From Bacillota bacterium (lineage in GTDB: Bacteria; Bacillota; Bacilli; Bacillales_B; DSM-18226), in the NCBI GenBank assembly GCA_021821235.1, contig JAKACS010000134.1:1-7773 (forward strand): DNA of 7,773 bases. The letters are read 5' to 3'. The position numbers and the translations under genes were made by a program. Positions 7,370-7,773 of this stretch are shown here, piece after piece; position 1 is the first letter of the stretch, and each line of letters starts with the position of its first letter. The notes below the pieces were generated by a model. That model was given only the letters and a program-made list of their open reading frames with translations. It was not told the DNA's origin and ran no database searches.

Positions 7370-7695
7370 GCATATCCTCCGATAGAAACGCGGCTCAATT
7401 TGGGGCCACATCTTTTGTCAGCAATAAGTATTCTGTGCTGCTGCTGCCATTTCAATAGATGTTGTAAACTTAAAAGCGCATATGGACACAATTGTACCAG
7501 TGGAGCAAAGGTACTGGAAGATGCGGCGGGTTCAAAAAGCGGCAATACCAAATGGCTTTCAATGAACCTTTCTCTTTTGACTCGCCAAGTCGGCGAGTTA
7601 CTTTTATTTTACCTCAAATGAATCGCAAAATCATTATTTGTAGCAAAATCGTAATAAAAATTTTAGAATTTTCTCACAAATATTAGGCGAGTAAA
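7370..7695. other. Gene-free interval between dgkA and era (cdd absent)
   Basis: In B. subtilis and many relatives the cytidine deaminase gene cdd fills this position. Here the gap is 326 bases, too short for the ~400-base gene. None of the three minus-strand frames contains a recognisable cytidine deaminase motif (no CAE, no PCxxC). A minus-strand frame open from about 7607 to 7366 ends in a TGA that overlaps the era ATG (ATGA). It lacks a convincing start or ribosome binding site and has an unusual Leu/Ser/Gln-rich composition, so I do not call it a gene. TTGTGA-17-TATTAC on the minus strand near 7650-7680 could be a weak promoter. A hairpin and a repeated 7-mer are listed separately. Confidence 0.6.
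7578..7600. repeat. Perfect GC-rich hairpin between dgkA and era
   Basis: ACTCGCC (7580-7586) and GGCGAGT (7592-7598) are perfect inverted repeats around a 5-base loop. On the plus strand a G-U and a U-A pair extend the stem to 9 bp and the following bases are CTTTTATTTT, so it looks like a terminator for plus-strand transcription, although no plus-strand gene is present. On the minus strand the following bases are CAAAAGAGAAAG, which is not a terminator tail. A further GGCGAGT lies at 7686-7692. Confidence 0.7.
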
Positions 7696-7773
7696 TTAGG
7701 AAAACAACTGGATCAGTTTTGGCATAAAAATGATCAAGCCTATTCCAGCCGTCATAATGGCGTAAACGAGAAC
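7696..7773 (-). CDS. dgkA: Undecaprenol/diacylglycerol kinase DgkA, C-terminal 25 codons
   Basis: Only the 3' end is present: VLVYAIMTAGIGLIIFMPKL plus IQLFS and a TAA stop at 7696-7698. This is a single hydrophobic helix capped by MPKL, as in the last transmembrane helix of Bacillus DgkA, where a very similar IGxxIFxPK ending is typical. The family phosphorylates undecaprenol in Gram-positive bacteria, recycling the lipid carrier for cell wall synthesis, in the cytoplasmic membrane. The call leans on the position upstream of era as well as on the short sequence, and the catalytic part is outside the window. Confidence 0.75.
   Translation of the reverse strand, partial: VLVYAIMTAGIGLIIFMPKLIQLFS

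Noticed and set aside
7366..7551. Minus-strand open frame starting TTG and ending in an ATGA overlap with era
   Set aside because: No ribosome binding site at the TTG, Leu/Ser/Gln-rich composition, and no resemblance to any family I know. The stop overlap with era is probably chance.

Overview
This window is a stretch of conserved chromosomal housekeeping DNA from a low-GC Firmicute of the Bacillaceae (Bacillus or a close relative). The gene order (dgkA, era, yqzL, recO, glyQS, ccpN, yqfL, yqxD, dnaG) is the B. subtilis order around the sigA operon. Individual proteins also read as near relatives of the Bacillus families: CcpN, YqfL, YqzL, RecO and Era all carry their family signatures. Two things differ from B. 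subtilis. Glycyl-tRNA synthetase is the single-chain form instead of the GlyQ/GlyS alpha/beta pair, and no cytidine deaminase gene (cdd) lies between dgkA and era. The species cannot be named from this window.

Every gene is on the minus strand, so transcription runs from high to low coordinates. From right to left: the last 25 codons of dgkA (7696-7773); a 326-base gap with no recognisable gene, holding a perfect hairpin and a repeated 7-mer; era (6446-7369); a 165-base AT-rich gap; the small gene yqzL (6137-6280) and recO (5350-6102). Next come a clear sigma-A-type promoter and a glycine T-box leader (5093-5343), glyQS (3684-5066) and its terminator (3627-3653). Then follow a second transcription unit, ccpN-yqfL (1967-3447), with its own terminator (1920-1958); a 338-base AT-rich non-coding interval; and yqxD followed by the first 371 codons of dnaG, which runs off the left edge and is probably followed by sigA outside the window.

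The genes serve envelope lipid recycling (dgkA), 30S ribosome maturation (era), recombinational repair (recO), glycine charging under tRNA-Gly control (glyQS with its T-box), control of gluconeogenesis (ccpN with yqfL) and replication priming (dnaG). They share a neighbourhood, not a single pathway.

I did not find a new multi-gene system. The points most worth checking are: (1) yqxD has no ATG, GTG or TTG upstream of its conserved DADSCPVK motif, so it either starts at a rare ATT codon or has a one-base frameshift near its 5' end; (2) the gene-free dgkA-era gap contains three copies of a GC-rich 7-mer arranged so that two pairings are mutually exclusive; (3) the glyQS promoter begins six bases after the recO stop codon.
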